Positions 35,398 through 43,042 of a stretch of DNA of 64,000 nt are shown here, piece after piece. Position numbers and translations under genes: made by a program. How positions within the stretch are numbered: position 1 is the first letter of the stretch; each line of letters starts with the position of its first letter. Below the pieces are notes generated by a model, which worked only from the letters and a program-made list of their open reading frames with translations, was not told the DNA's origin and searched no databases. The DNA comes from CALMEC01 sp964628685 (GTDB taxonomy: Bacteria; Actinomycetota; Thermoleophilia; Miltoncostaeales; Miltoncostaeaceae): positions 434,001-498,000 of the forward strand of contig CAZVNM010000003.1 of assembly GCA_964628685.1 (NCBI GenBank). The letters are read 5' to 3'.

Positions 35398-37911
35398 GTG
35401 GAGGACGTGGGTGCTGAGCGCGATGGTCATGTGCACGTCGACGTGCGGGCGACGCGGCCGCGGATGCGTCCGTTCGCCCAGTTCGACGCGCTGCGCGACG
35501 TGGCGATCGCCGTGGCCCGGGGCGCCGACGCCGAGGCCGTCCTCGCCCTGGTCACCGAGCACGCCGCGGATCTGGTGGACGCCGACGGATGCGCGCTGGT
35601 GCGGTTCGACCAGGACGGGACGGCACGGTCGCTGGCCCACTGGGCGCGTGACGGTGTCTCGTCCGACGGACTCGCCGGCGACCCCGCACTGGGCGGCGAC
35701 AGCGCTGTTCCCATCGTGCACCGCACCGGCCTTCCCGCGGTGGTCGGCTCGTACGCCGCCATCGACGACCCCCAGGGTCGGTTGCTCGCCCGCGAATACG
35801 GCAGCGGCGCCGCGGTGCCCATCACCCTCGGCCTGGGTGTCTGGGGTGCCCTCGCCGTCACCTCCCGAGCGACGCGCGCGTTCGATCAGCGGACCGTTGA
35901 GCGGCTGGGCGAGTACGCCAGGCTGATCGCGCCGTCGGTGGCGTCGTCGGATCCCGGGGCGCGCTCCGGTGTGGAGGCGCTGCTCGACACGCTCTTCACG
36001 TCCGCGCCGGTCGGGTTCGCCTACATCGGACTCGACGGTCGGATCCTGCGCGCCAACCACGCGTTCGCCGCGATCGGCGGCATGCGCCCCCAGCGGATCG
36101 TCAACCGGACGGTCGCCCACCTCGTCGACCGATTCCCGATGCTCGCGATGGCCGACCTCGACCATCTGGCGCGGTCGGGTGAGGAGCTGCGCGACGTCCC
36201 GGCGCTGATCCCGGATCCGGAACACGGTGAACGGGTGCTCCTGTCGAGCTTCTATCCGGTCGCGCGCGAGACCGTGCTGGGTGTCGGTGTCGTCGTGGTC
36301 GACGTCACCACCGAACGCCGGGCGGCGGAGGACCTGCGACGCGAACGCAACTACTCGGCGGCGCTCATCGACGCGCTGCAGGACGGCCTGGCGGTGACCG
36401 CGCCCGACGGGACGCTCACCGACGTCAACGAACGCTTCTGCGCCATGACGGGCTTCACGCGCGACGAGCTCATCGGTGCGACCCCGCCGTACCCGTACTG
36501 GCCGGCCCACCGCGCCGCGGATCTGCACCGCACGCTCCTGCGGGCCCTCGAGGCGGGCGAGAGCGAGGAGCGGCTGGAGTATGTGCGCGCCGACGGCACG
36601 TCGCTTCCCGTCGTGGTGGCCCGCGCCCCGCTGCACGACGCTGCCGGTCGCATGAAGGGCATCGTCGCGACCGTGCGCGACGTCACCGGCGAACGGCGGG
36701 CCGAGATGGAGCGCATGGGGCTCCTCGCCGCCGAACGTCTGGCGCGACGGCGGGCGCTCATCCTTCACCAGATGGGCTCGTCGCTTGCGCGCGCGGTCAC
36801 CCCGGAGGACGTCGCGGACCTCCTGGCGGGGGCGGCGGCCACCTACCTGGGGGCACCCCACTGCCACATCCTCGACCGCATCGACGGATCGGTGGCGATG
36901 CCACCGCAGGTCCCCGCCGATGCGTGGGCCACCTCGCGCGACGTGGCCACGGTCGACGCGGTCGGCACGACGGGGGTGGCGCGCTACCTGGCCGATGCCG
37001 CCGCGACGCGCGACGCGCTGCCCCTCCTCGTCGGCACCGGGTCGTGGGGTGCGGCCGCGATGATGCCCCTGGGCGCGGCGACGGCGCCGGATCGCGGCGT
37101 GCTGCTTCTCGGGTTCTCGGCGGAGCGCCCGTTCCCGTCGGAGGACCGGCTGCTGTTCGAGACCGTGGCGGAGCTGGTCGCCCAGGCCCTCGAACGTGCG
37201 CGACTCTTCGCCGCCGAACGGGCCGCGGCCGAACGCCTGCGGGAACGCGACGCGTCCCGCGTCGCCCTCCTTCGCGGTGTCTCCCACGAGTTCCGCAGCC
37301 CGCTCACCGCCATCGCCAACGCGGCGGCCGCCCTGGAACAGATCACCGACACCGACGACCGGCGGGACCTGGCCGCCGTCGTCCTGACCGAGACGCGGCG
37401 CCTCGACCGCTTCGTCGCGAACGTGTTGGACCTCTCGCGCCTGGAGGGCGCGATCCTCGAACCCAGATGGGACTGGTGCTCGCCCGTGGAGCTGGTGGCC
37501 GGGGCGGTGGAGGCCGCGACCGCCCTCACCGACGGGGTGGCCATCGCCACCGCGGTGGACGAGACCGCGCCGCTGGTGCGCGCCGACCCGGTCATGACCG
37601 AGCGCATCCTCGTCAACCTGCTGCACAACGCCATGCGCCACGGCGGACCGCCCATCACCCTGTCGGTCGACGTCGCCGGCGCTGGCGTGCGCTTCGTCGT
37701 GCGGGACGGCGGTCCGGGCGTGACGGCGGGGTCCGAGGACGCGATCTTCGAGCCGTTCGTGGGTGATCCCAGTCGCGGTGGGCTGGGACTGGGGTTGGCG
37801 CTCTCCCGCGGCCTTGCGCGGGCGCAGGACGCGGTGCTCGCCCTCGAACGCGCGGCGCGCGGCGCGTGCTTTTCGTTGACAGTCCCGTTGACGGAGGAGG
37901 CACCGGCATGA
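35398..37911 (+). CDS. GAF/PAS sensor histidine kinase
   Basis: An 837-residue cytoplasmic sensor with no membrane segment. Domains in order: GAF-like (about 30-165), PAS-like (195-300), PAS (320-440, with FCAMTGFTRDELIG), second GAF-like (455-595), HisKA with phospho-accepting His in VSHEFRSPLTAI (about 629), and HATPase with VNLLHNAMRHGG and VRDGGPGV. Its catalytic half resembles KdpD, but no KdpD N-terminal domain or kdp transport genes are present. It is coupled by an ATGA overlap to a response regulator. It probably senses a small molecule or redox state through GAF/PAS. Confidence 0.9.
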   Translation: MEDVGAERDGHVHVDVRATRPRMRPFAQFDALRDVAIAVARGADAEAVLALVTEHAADLVDADGCALVRFDQDGTARSLAHWARDGVSSDGLAGDPALGGDSAVPIVHRTGLPAVVGSYAAIDDPQGRLLAREYGSGAAVPITLGLGVWGALAVTSRATRAFDQRTVERLGEYARLIAPSVASSDPGARSGVEALLDTLFTSAPVGFAYIGLDGRILRANHAFAAIGGMRPQRIVNRTVAHLVDRFPMLAMADLDHLARSGEELRDVPALIPDPEHGERVLLSSFYPVARETVLGVGVVVVDVTTERRAAEDLRRERNYSAALIDALQDGLAVTAPDGTLTDVNERFCAMTGFTRDELIGATPPYPYWPAHRAADLHRTLLRALEAGESEERLEYVRADGTSLPVVVARAPLHDAAGRMKGIVATVRDVTGERRAEMERMGLLAAERLARRRALILHQMGSSLARAVTPEDVADLLAGAAATYLGAPHCHILDRIDGSVAMPPQVPADAWATSRDVATVDAVGTTGVARYLADAAATRDALPLLVGTGSWGAAAMMPLGAATAPDRGVLLLGFSAERPFPSEDRLLFETVAELVAQALERARLFAAERAAAERLRERDASRVALLRGVSHEFRSPLTAIANAAAALEQITDTDDRRDLAAVVLTETRRLDRFVANVLDLSRLEGAILEPRWDWCSPVELVAGAVEAATALTDGVAIATAVDETAPLVRADPVMTERILVNLLHNAMRHGGPPITLSVDVAGAGVRFVVRDGGPGVTAGSEDAIFEPFVGDPSRGGLGLGLALSRGLARAQDAVLALERAARGACFSLTVPLTEEAPA

Positions 37912-38597
37912 GCACGTCCAGTCGGGTCCTCGTGGTGGACGACGAGCCCCAGATCGTGCGCGGGCTCTCGGCGGCGCTGCGGGCCGCCGGATACGAGGTC
38001 GCGAGCGCCGGCACCGCGTCGGAGGCCATGACGGCCGTTGCGACGCGTCCGCCCCATGTGGTCATCCTCGACCTGGCGCTGCCCGACGGCAGCGGGATCG
38101 ACGTGTGCTCGGCCATCCGCCAGTGGAGCAGCCTGCCGGTGATCGTCGTCTCGGCGCTTGACGGCGAGCCCGACAAGATCGCGGCCCTGGACGCCGGCGC
38201 CGACGATTACGTGACCAAGCCGTACGCCGTCGGCGAGCTCCTCGCACGTGTGCGGGCCGCACTTCGCCGGGTCACGGTGCGCGACGATTCACCCTCGGTG
38301 CGGTTCGGGGACATCGAGGTCAACCTCGCCCTGCGCGAGATCACCCGCGCCGGCGAGCGCGTGCACCTCACCCCGCGCGAATACGACATCCTCGCCCTCC
38401 TGGCCGCACACCCCGGGCGGGTCCTCACCCACGCCACGATGCTCCGCGAGATCTGGGGCCCCGCATACGTCGGCGAGACCCAGTACCTGCGCGTCCACAT
38501 GGCGAGCCTGCGACAGAAACTCGAGACCGAACCCGGGCGGCCGCGGCACCTGGTCACCGAGACCGGGGTGGGCTACCGGCTTCGGATCGACGTCTGA
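37908..38597 (+). CDS. OmpR-family response regulator (KdpE-like)
   Basis: A 229-residue regulator: a receiver with VVDDEPQ, phospho-accepting Asp in VILDLALPDGSG and Lys in YVTKPYAVGELLARV, then a winged-helix DNA-binding domain with LTPREYDILALLAAHPGRV and GYRLRIDV. All phosphorylation residues are present. ATG at 37908 overlaps the kinase stop (ATGA), so the two form a complete two-component system. The overall style resembles KdpE, but the target genes are unknown. Confidence 0.93.
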   Translation: MSTSSRVLVVDDEPQIVRGLSAALRAAGYEVASAGTASEAMTAVATRPPHVVILDLALPDGSGIDVCSAIRQWSSLPVIVVSALDGEPDKIAALDAGADDYVTKPYAVGELLARVRAALRRVTVRDDSPSVRFGDIEVNLALREITRAGERVHLTPREYDILALLAAHPGRVLTHATMLREIWGPAYVGETQYLRVHMASLRQKLETEPGRPRHLVTETGVGYRLRIDV

Positions 38598-38799
38598 CGG
38601 CCCGGCGGAAAACCGCAATCTTGATACGACCCCAACACCGACCGCGCGATTCTTGACACCGTCCTGATGTCCGGTCGTCTACGTTGCCTGTGGACCCCGG
38701 CCGGTGGGATCGTGACCCCCCACCACAGGACCATGGTTCGGCTCGAGCGACAAGCGACGAACGGTCGACCGCGATCTCACCGGCCAGGGGACTCCGCCG

Positions 38800-39423
38800 T
38801 CAGGGCGACAGGCGGGTGAGCGTCCAGCCGTCCGGCCCGAGTTCGTAGCGGAAGCGGTCGTGCAGCCGGCTGTCACCGTGCTGCCAGAACTCGAACGCCT
38901 CGGCCCGCAGGCGGTGGCCGCCCCAGTACGGCGGCCGGGGGATCGGCCCATCCCCGAACCGCCGCGCAAGCTCCTCGAAGTGATCCTCGAGCTCCGCGCG
39001 CCCGCCGATCGGCGTGCTCTGCGCCGATGCCCACGCGCCGATGCGACTGGCCGGGTGGCGCGAGTCGAAGTACGCATCCGAGTCGGCCGCGCTCGTGCGG
39101 GTGACGGTGCCCTCGATGCGGATCTGCCGGCCGACCGTCGCCCAGTGGAAGGTGAGCGCCGCGTGGGGGTTGGCCGCCAGCTCGTGGCCCTTGCGGCTCT
39201 CGTAGTTGGTGTACCAGCAGTAGCCGTCCGGCCCCGACCCGCGCAGCAACACCATCCGCGCCGACGGCCGCCCATCGGGTGTGGCCGTGGCCAGACACAT
39301 CGCCTCGGGCTCGTGGACGCCGGCCGCGTGCGCATGTTCGAACCACCTCGCGAACTGCCGATGCGGATCGGCGTCGAGGGCCCCGTCGTCGATCGGTCCG
39401 GGCAGGTCGATGGGCGATGACAC
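38800..39423 (-). CDS. pdxH: pyridoxine/pyridoxamine 5'-phosphate oxidase (PdxH family)
   Basis: A 207-residue FMN-binding split-barrel protein. ARMVLLRGSGPDGYCWYTNY and SRKGHELAANPHAALTFHW match the FMN and substrate segments of PdxH, and PPYWGGHRLRAEAFEFWQ near the C-terminus contains the PLP-binding RxxxxEFW. It converts PNP/PMP to pyridoxal phosphate. GTG at 39423 is preferred because a TAGTCT box lies seven bases upstream on the minus strand (leaderless). Confidence 0.92.
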   Translation of the reverse strand: MSSPIDLPGPIDDGALDADPHRQFARWFEHAHAAGVHEPEAMCLATATPDGRPSARMVLLRGSGPDGYCWYTNYESRKGHELAANPHAALTFHWATVGRQIRIEGTVTRTSAADSDAYFDSRHPASRIGAWASAQSTPIGGRAELEDHFEELARRFGDGPIPRPPYWGGHRLRAEAFEFWQHGDSRLHDRFRYELGPDGWTLTRLSP

Positions 39424-39430
39424 CCGAGTG

Positions 39431-39436
39431 AGACTA
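39431..39436 (-). promoter_or_regulatory. -10 box TAGTCT, leaderless start of pdxH
   Basis: Minus-strand TAGTCT is separated by seven bases from the GTG at 39423-39421. Confidence 0.5.
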
Positions 39437-39557
39437 CGTGTTCGGCGGTTCGTGCGATGCTTGTCGTGGGCGCCCATCCCGCTCGGCACACCGGGCCGGA
39501 CTGCGCTACGGTTGTAACGAACACACCGCCATCGGCGGCTTCGGATCGGAACCAGCC

Positions 39558-39737
39558 ATGACGACACAGACAGAACTCGAAAAGGCGTTGGAGCGCGCGT
39601 CCTCCGACTACCTGTCGGTGTCCAAGTCGGCCCACCTGTTCGACGAGGCCGAGTACACCCGCGCGGAGGCCGAGGCGTGGGAGCGGATGGAGGAGGCACG
39701 CGAGGCCCTCGAGGCCGCGCGCTCCGTCGGGGTCTGA
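39558..39737 (+). CDS. small coiled-coil protein, unknown
   Basis: A 59-residue, strongly charged, almost entirely helical protein (LEKALERASSDYLSVSKSAH, then AEAWERMEEAREALEAARS) without membrane segments. ATG at 39558. It lies 19 bp upstream of the RNase HI gene and is probably co-transcribed. Not recognised. Codon use is like its neighbours. Confidence 0.6.
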   Translation: MTTQTELEKALERASSDYLSVSKSAHLFDEAEYTRAEAEAWERMEEAREALEAARSVGV

Positions 39738-39756
39738 CCCCGGCCGCACCACGTCC

Positions 39757-40191
39757 ATGCCGCAACCACAGGTCTCCCTGTTCGAGGACCCCGCCCCCGC
39801 CGTGCTGCACTTCGACGGCGGGTCACGGGGCAACCCCGGCCCCGCCGCCTGGGGATTCACCCTCGCCGACGCACACGGCACCCCGCTCGCGTCCGACGGC
39901 CGGACGATCGGCGTGGCGACCAACAACGTCGCCGAGTACGGCGGACTCATCGCGGGACTCGAGCGCGCGCTCGAGCTGGGCGTGCGCAACCTCGCGGTTC
40001 ACGGGGACTCGAAGCTCGTCATCGAGCAGATGGCGGGACGCTGGAAGGTCAAGGCACCCGGGCTGCAGCCTCTCAACGACACCGCCCGCAAACTGAGCCG
40101 CGGCTTCGAGACCATCACGTTCGCCCACGTCCGACGGGCCGGCAACACCGAGGCCGATCGCCTCGTGAACGCGGCCCTCGACGCCGAGTAG
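39757..40191 (+). CDS. rnhA: ribonuclease HI family protein
   Basis: A 144-residue RNase H fold protein with the acidic active site: Asp in LHFDGGSRGNPGPAAWG, Glu in NNVAEYGGLIAGLERAL, Asp in VHGDSKLVIEQM and Asp in GNTEADRLVNAALD. It removes RNA from RNA-DNA hybrids. The short form and N-terminal extension (about 15 residues) are like the actinobacterial RNase HI-like proteins that can be fused to CobC; no such fusion occurs here. Confidence 0.9.
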   Translation: MPQPQVSLFEDPAPAVLHFDGGSRGNPGPAAWGFTLADAHGTPLASDGRTIGVATNNVAEYGGLIAGLERALELGVRNLAVHGDSKLVIEQMAGRWKVKAPGLQPLNDTARKLSRGFETITFAHVRRAGNTEADRLVNAALDAE

Positions 40192-40238
40192 CCGACGGGA
40201 CGCGGCGGCGACGGCGTGCCGGCCGGGACGACGACGGT

Positions 40239-40244
40239 TACGCT
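40239..40244 (+). promoter_or_regulatory. -10 box TACGCT upstream of the NarL-like gene
   Basis: TACGCT is followed by seven bases and a GTG at 40252 that opens only a six-codon frame ending TGA at 40270-40272. That frame overlaps the ATG of the regulator at 40269. Confidence 0.4.
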
Positions 40245-40268
40245 TCTGCCCGTGGAGGATCGGCGCAG

Positions 40269-40901
40269 ATGAGCGCGGCGGGTGACGTGCGGGCGGTGGT
40301 CGCGGGCCACCCGCTCCTGCGCGCCGGACTGGCCGCGCTGCTGCGGGCGCTTGACACGATGGGCGCCGTCGGCATCGCCGGCGACCGCACCGAGATCGCC
40401 GGCCGCATCCGCGAGGCCGAGGCCAACGTGCTGATCATCTGCGGCGGTCCGGCCGAACTCGTGGCGGACATCGAGGCGCTCTCCGGCCAGAACCGTGCCA
40501 TTCCGGTGCTCGCCGTCAGCACCGACGGAGGATCCGCGTTCGTCCGATCGGCCTTCGCGGCCGGTGCCGCCGGAGTGCTCACCACCACCGCCGCCGAGGC
40601 CGACCTCATGGACGCGCTGCGCGCGGTCGCGGCCGGCGGCTCGTACCTGCATCCCAGCCTGGGGGCCGCTCTCGCACAGGTCGAATCGACCCGTCCCGTC
40701 GACGATCTCTCGCATCGCGAACGCGAGGTGCTCCGTCTCATCGCGCTCGGCATGACCAACCCGGAGATCGCGCAGGTGCTCGTGGTGAGCACCCGCACCG
40801 TCGAGACCCATCGCGCCCATCTGGCGCGCAAGCTGCGGGCCCAGTCGCGCGCCGACCTCGTGCAGCACGCCCTGCGGGGTGGGCTGTTGACTGTGGACTA
40901 G
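40269..40901 (+). CDS. NarL/LuxR-family regulator with degenerate receiver domain
   Basis: A 210-residue protein. The C-terminal LuxR-type helix-turn-helix is intact (LSHREREVLRLIALGMTNPE, then VSTRTVETHRAHLARKL). The N-terminal receiver is degenerate: VVAGHPLLR replaces the usual acidic D-D-H-x-x-x-R start, and the strand that should end in the phospho-accepting Asp reads ANVLIICGG. The conserved Lys is also absent (AGVLTTTAAEAD). It therefore probably acts without phosphorylation. No kinase is adjacent. GTGGAGG upstream can serve as ribosome binding site. Confidence 0.82.
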   Translation: MSAAGDVRAVVAGHPLLRAGLAALLRALDTMGAVGIAGDRTEIAGRIREAEANVLIICGGPAELVADIEALSGQNRAIPVLAVSTDGGSAFVRSAFAAGAAGVLTTTAAEADLMDALRAVAAGGSYLHPSLGAALAQVESTRPVDDLSHREREVLRLIALGMTNPEIAQVLVVSTRTVETHRAHLARKLRAQSRADLVQHALRGGLLTVD

Positions 40902-40903
40902 CC

Positions 40904-41945
40904 GGCTCGGATCTTTCGGTTGACGGTCGCCCTGCCCTGACGGTTCGGCGATCCTCCCCGGTTCCTGGGTGCGGCGGAGAACCTTCGGTTCCAGCGCCGG
41001 ACCTGTGACGGTGGCGTTCTCTGGCACGACTCTCGGGTCGACCTCTGTCGACGGGTCGTTTACCGGCAGTCGTTGACGGCAGGCACGTGAGTTCGCCTGG
41101 TCGGCGAACGCGGCGGCGCCCTTCGGCGCCGCCGCAACCGCCTTTTGTGGCTCGACCCCCCGGCTCGGATCTTTCGGTTGACGGGGCCGTTCTCCTTGAC
41201 GGTTCGGCGATCCTCCCCGGTTCCAGGGTGCGGCGGAAACCTTCGGTTCGGCGCCGGACCTGTGACGGTCACGTTCCGGGGGACGACTTCGGGGCGACCT
41301 CTGTCGACGGTTCGTTTACCGGCAGTCGTTGACGGCAGGCACGTGGGTTCGCCTGGTCGGCGAACGCGGCGGCGCCCTTCGGCGCCCCCGCAACCGCCTT
41401 GTGTGGATTCTGGCTCGAACCACTCCGGCTCGGATCTTTCGGTTGACGGTCGCGCTCCCCTGATGGGGGCGCGATCCTCCCCGGTTCCATGGTGCGGCGG
41501 GGAACCTTCGGTTCGGCGCCGGACCTGTGACGGTCACGTTCCGGGGGACGACTTCGGGGCGACCTCTGTCGACGGTTCGTTTACCGGCAGTCGTTGACGG
41601 CAGGCACGTGGGTTCGCCTGGTCGGCGAACGCGGCGGCGCCCTTCGGCGCCCCCGCAACCGCCTTGTGTGGATTCTGGCTCGAACCACTCCGGCTCGGAT
41701 CTTTCGGTTGACGGTCGCGCTCCCCTGATGGGGGCGCGATCCTCCCCGGTTCCATGGTGCGGCGGGGAACCTTCGGATCCAGCGCCGGACCTGCGGCGGT
41801 CGCGTTCTGGGGGACGACTCTGGGGCGACCTCTGTCGACGGGTTGTTACGGCAGTCGTTGACGGGAGGCACGTGGGTTCGCCTGGTCGGCGAACTCAGGC
41901 GGCGCCCTTCGGCGACCCCGCAACCGCCGTTCGTGTCGGGCCGTC
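40904..41945. repeat. tandem array of four units of about 265 bp
   Basis: Units begin with GGCTCGGATCTTTCGGTTGA at 40904, 41162, 41427 and 41692, giving periods of 258, 265 and 265. From about 41240 onward units 2 and 3 are identical for the rest of the unit, and the first 90 bp of units 3 and 4 are identical, so one 265-bp block was duplicated recently by unequal exchange; unit 1 and the end of unit 4 are more diverged. Each unit contains a hairpin with a CTTC loop, strongest in unit 1 (41110-41135, 11-bp stem). Confidence 0.9.
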
Positions 41946-41954
41946 GCCCCGTCT

Positions 41955-41989
41955 CGCGCAAGCCTGGTGCCTGACACGTAACTTGCGCG
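41955..41989. repeat. dispersed palindromic element, copy B
   Basis: CGCGCAAG (41955-41962) and CTTGCGCG (41982-41989) flank CCTGGTGCCTGACACGTAA. Same element as 17870-17906 in the opposite orientation. Confidence 0.65.
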
Positions 41990-42065
41990 GGTTCCTCCGG
42001 AGGGTGGCTGTGTCGGGATTTGCGAATGGTCAGTGCCGTGCCGTCCCCTGGCTTTCGGCCCGGTT

Positions 42066-42101
42066 CACGCAAGCCTGGTGCCTGGCACGGGGCTTGCGCG
42101 G
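42066..42101. repeat. dispersed palindromic element, copy C
   Basis: CGCAAG (42068-42073) and CTTGCG (42093-42098) flank CCTGGTGCCTGGCACGGGG; same orientation as copy B, about 110 bp away. Confidence 0.6.
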
Positions 42102-42192
42102 GCCGTCGGCAGGCGGGCTGTCATTGGGATCGCGGGTCAGCACCCGCCCCGCACATGAACCGAACCGACACCACGACCGACCGGTCGGCCGG

Positions 42193-42687
42193 TCAGACCC
42201 CCGCGGGCGGGCGCATCCCGTCGCGCTTCGCCTCCAGCTCCTCGGCCAGGGCGCGTGCCTCGGCCGCCGCATCCGGCGGCGCGTGCATCGTCACGAAACG
42301 GGCCTCCGCGGCCAAACCGTCCAGACGGTCCCACGCATCGTCCTCGAATCCCGCCATCCCGGCGGCGCGGCGCAACCGGTCGAGGGTCATCGCGGCCTGG
42401 GACGCGGACATGACGTCGGCATCCTGCGGACGACGGCGGCCGAGCACCCACCAGAGGATCGCGAGCAGCGGGAGCTTGACGGCGACGAAGCCGACGACGA
42501 CCCACGCCGGGATCGCCTCCGGCGTGCCGGTGCCCGCCAGGGTCAGCGAGACCACCGTGCCGAGCGAGAGCACCATCGCGCCGGCGCCCGCGAGGGCGAG
42601 CAGACGCCAGCCTCGGAGGTTGCCGTCGGCATCGAACGTGAAGCGGCGCAGGAGCGAACGACGTGGTGTGGGTGGAACCGCGGTCAC
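42193..42687 (-). CDS. two-segment membrane protein, unknown
   Basis: A 164-residue protein with two hydrophobic segments (LLALAGAGAMVLSLGTVVSL and AWVVVGFVAVKLPLLAILWW) and a helical cytoplasmic C-terminal half rich in Ala/Glu (MTLDRLRRAAGMAGFEDDAW, DAAAEARALAEELEAKRDG). Not recognised. TATCCT at 42695-42700 lies seven bases before the GTG on the minus strand, a leaderless arrangement. Confidence 0.7.
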   Translation of the reverse strand: MTAVPPTPRRSLLRRFTFDADGNLRGWRLLALAGAGAMVLSLGTVVSLTLAGTGTPEAIPAWVVVGFVAVKLPLLAILWWVLGRRRPQDADVMSASQAAMTLDRLRRAAGMAGFEDDAWDRLDGLAAEARFVTMHAPPDAAAEARALAEELEAKRDGMRPPAGV

Positions 42688-43042
42688 GCCGGGGAGGATA
42701 TCGTCGCCGCGCCCGCGGACGGGCGCAGACGGTCACGCGCCCGCGTCCGCCTGTCATCCGACCCGGACGACGGGGACCGACCGACCCGTGAGTTGCCCGC
42801 AAAGACCCGATCTTTCGTAACAACGGTTTCGATGTTGGGGACGGTGCGCGGCACGGGATACACTCACGGTCTCACGGGTCACCGATCCTGCGCCGGACAG
42901 GCGATCCGAGGGGGGTGTGGGGGGCACCTGCCCGCCCGCCGCGTGGAGCCACAGAAAACGCGACGTAACGGCCACAGGGAAGACGGGCGTGCCCACAAGG
43001 CACCAGACCGCCGTCGCTCGGGGGCTGAGGGGAGTGATTCGA
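42688..43042. other. promoter and long leader region of isocitrate lyase
   Basis: After the minus-strand start region, a plus-strand promoter TTGGGG (42835-42840), 18-bp spacer, TACACT (42859-42864) predicts transcription from about 42871 and a leader of roughly 170 nt before the isocitrate lyase start. The leader contains G-rich runs (about 42908-42925) but no riboswitch class that I recognise. Confidence 0.5.
42835..42864 (+). promoter_or_regulatory. promoter of isocitrate lyase gene
   Basis: TTGGGG, 18 bp, TACACT. It is the best match in the 355-bp gap upstream of the gene. Confidence 0.5.

Larger units (their letters stand above)
40902..42192. other. 1.3-kb non-coding repeat island
   Basis: Between the NarL-like gene and the convergent membrane protein gene there is no convincing protein gene: long open frames exist on both strands but they simply repeat with the DNA. 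It contains a four-copy tandem array (40904 to about 41945) and two copies of a dispersed palindrome (41955-41989, 42066-42101). Confidence 0.7.

Noticed and set aside
35281..37641. A 786-codon minus-strand frame opposite the histidine kinase
   Set aside because: The kinase on the plus strand has complete catalytic motifs; the opposite frame is compositional shadow.
37908..38800. kdpF or another small kdp transport gene after the KdpE-like regulator
   Set aside because: Short frames in the gap give Arg/Pro-rich products with no membrane helix.
40904..42101. CRISPR array
   Set aside because: Repeat units are about 265 bp and lack the 25-40 bp repeat / unique spacer alternation; no cas genes in the window.
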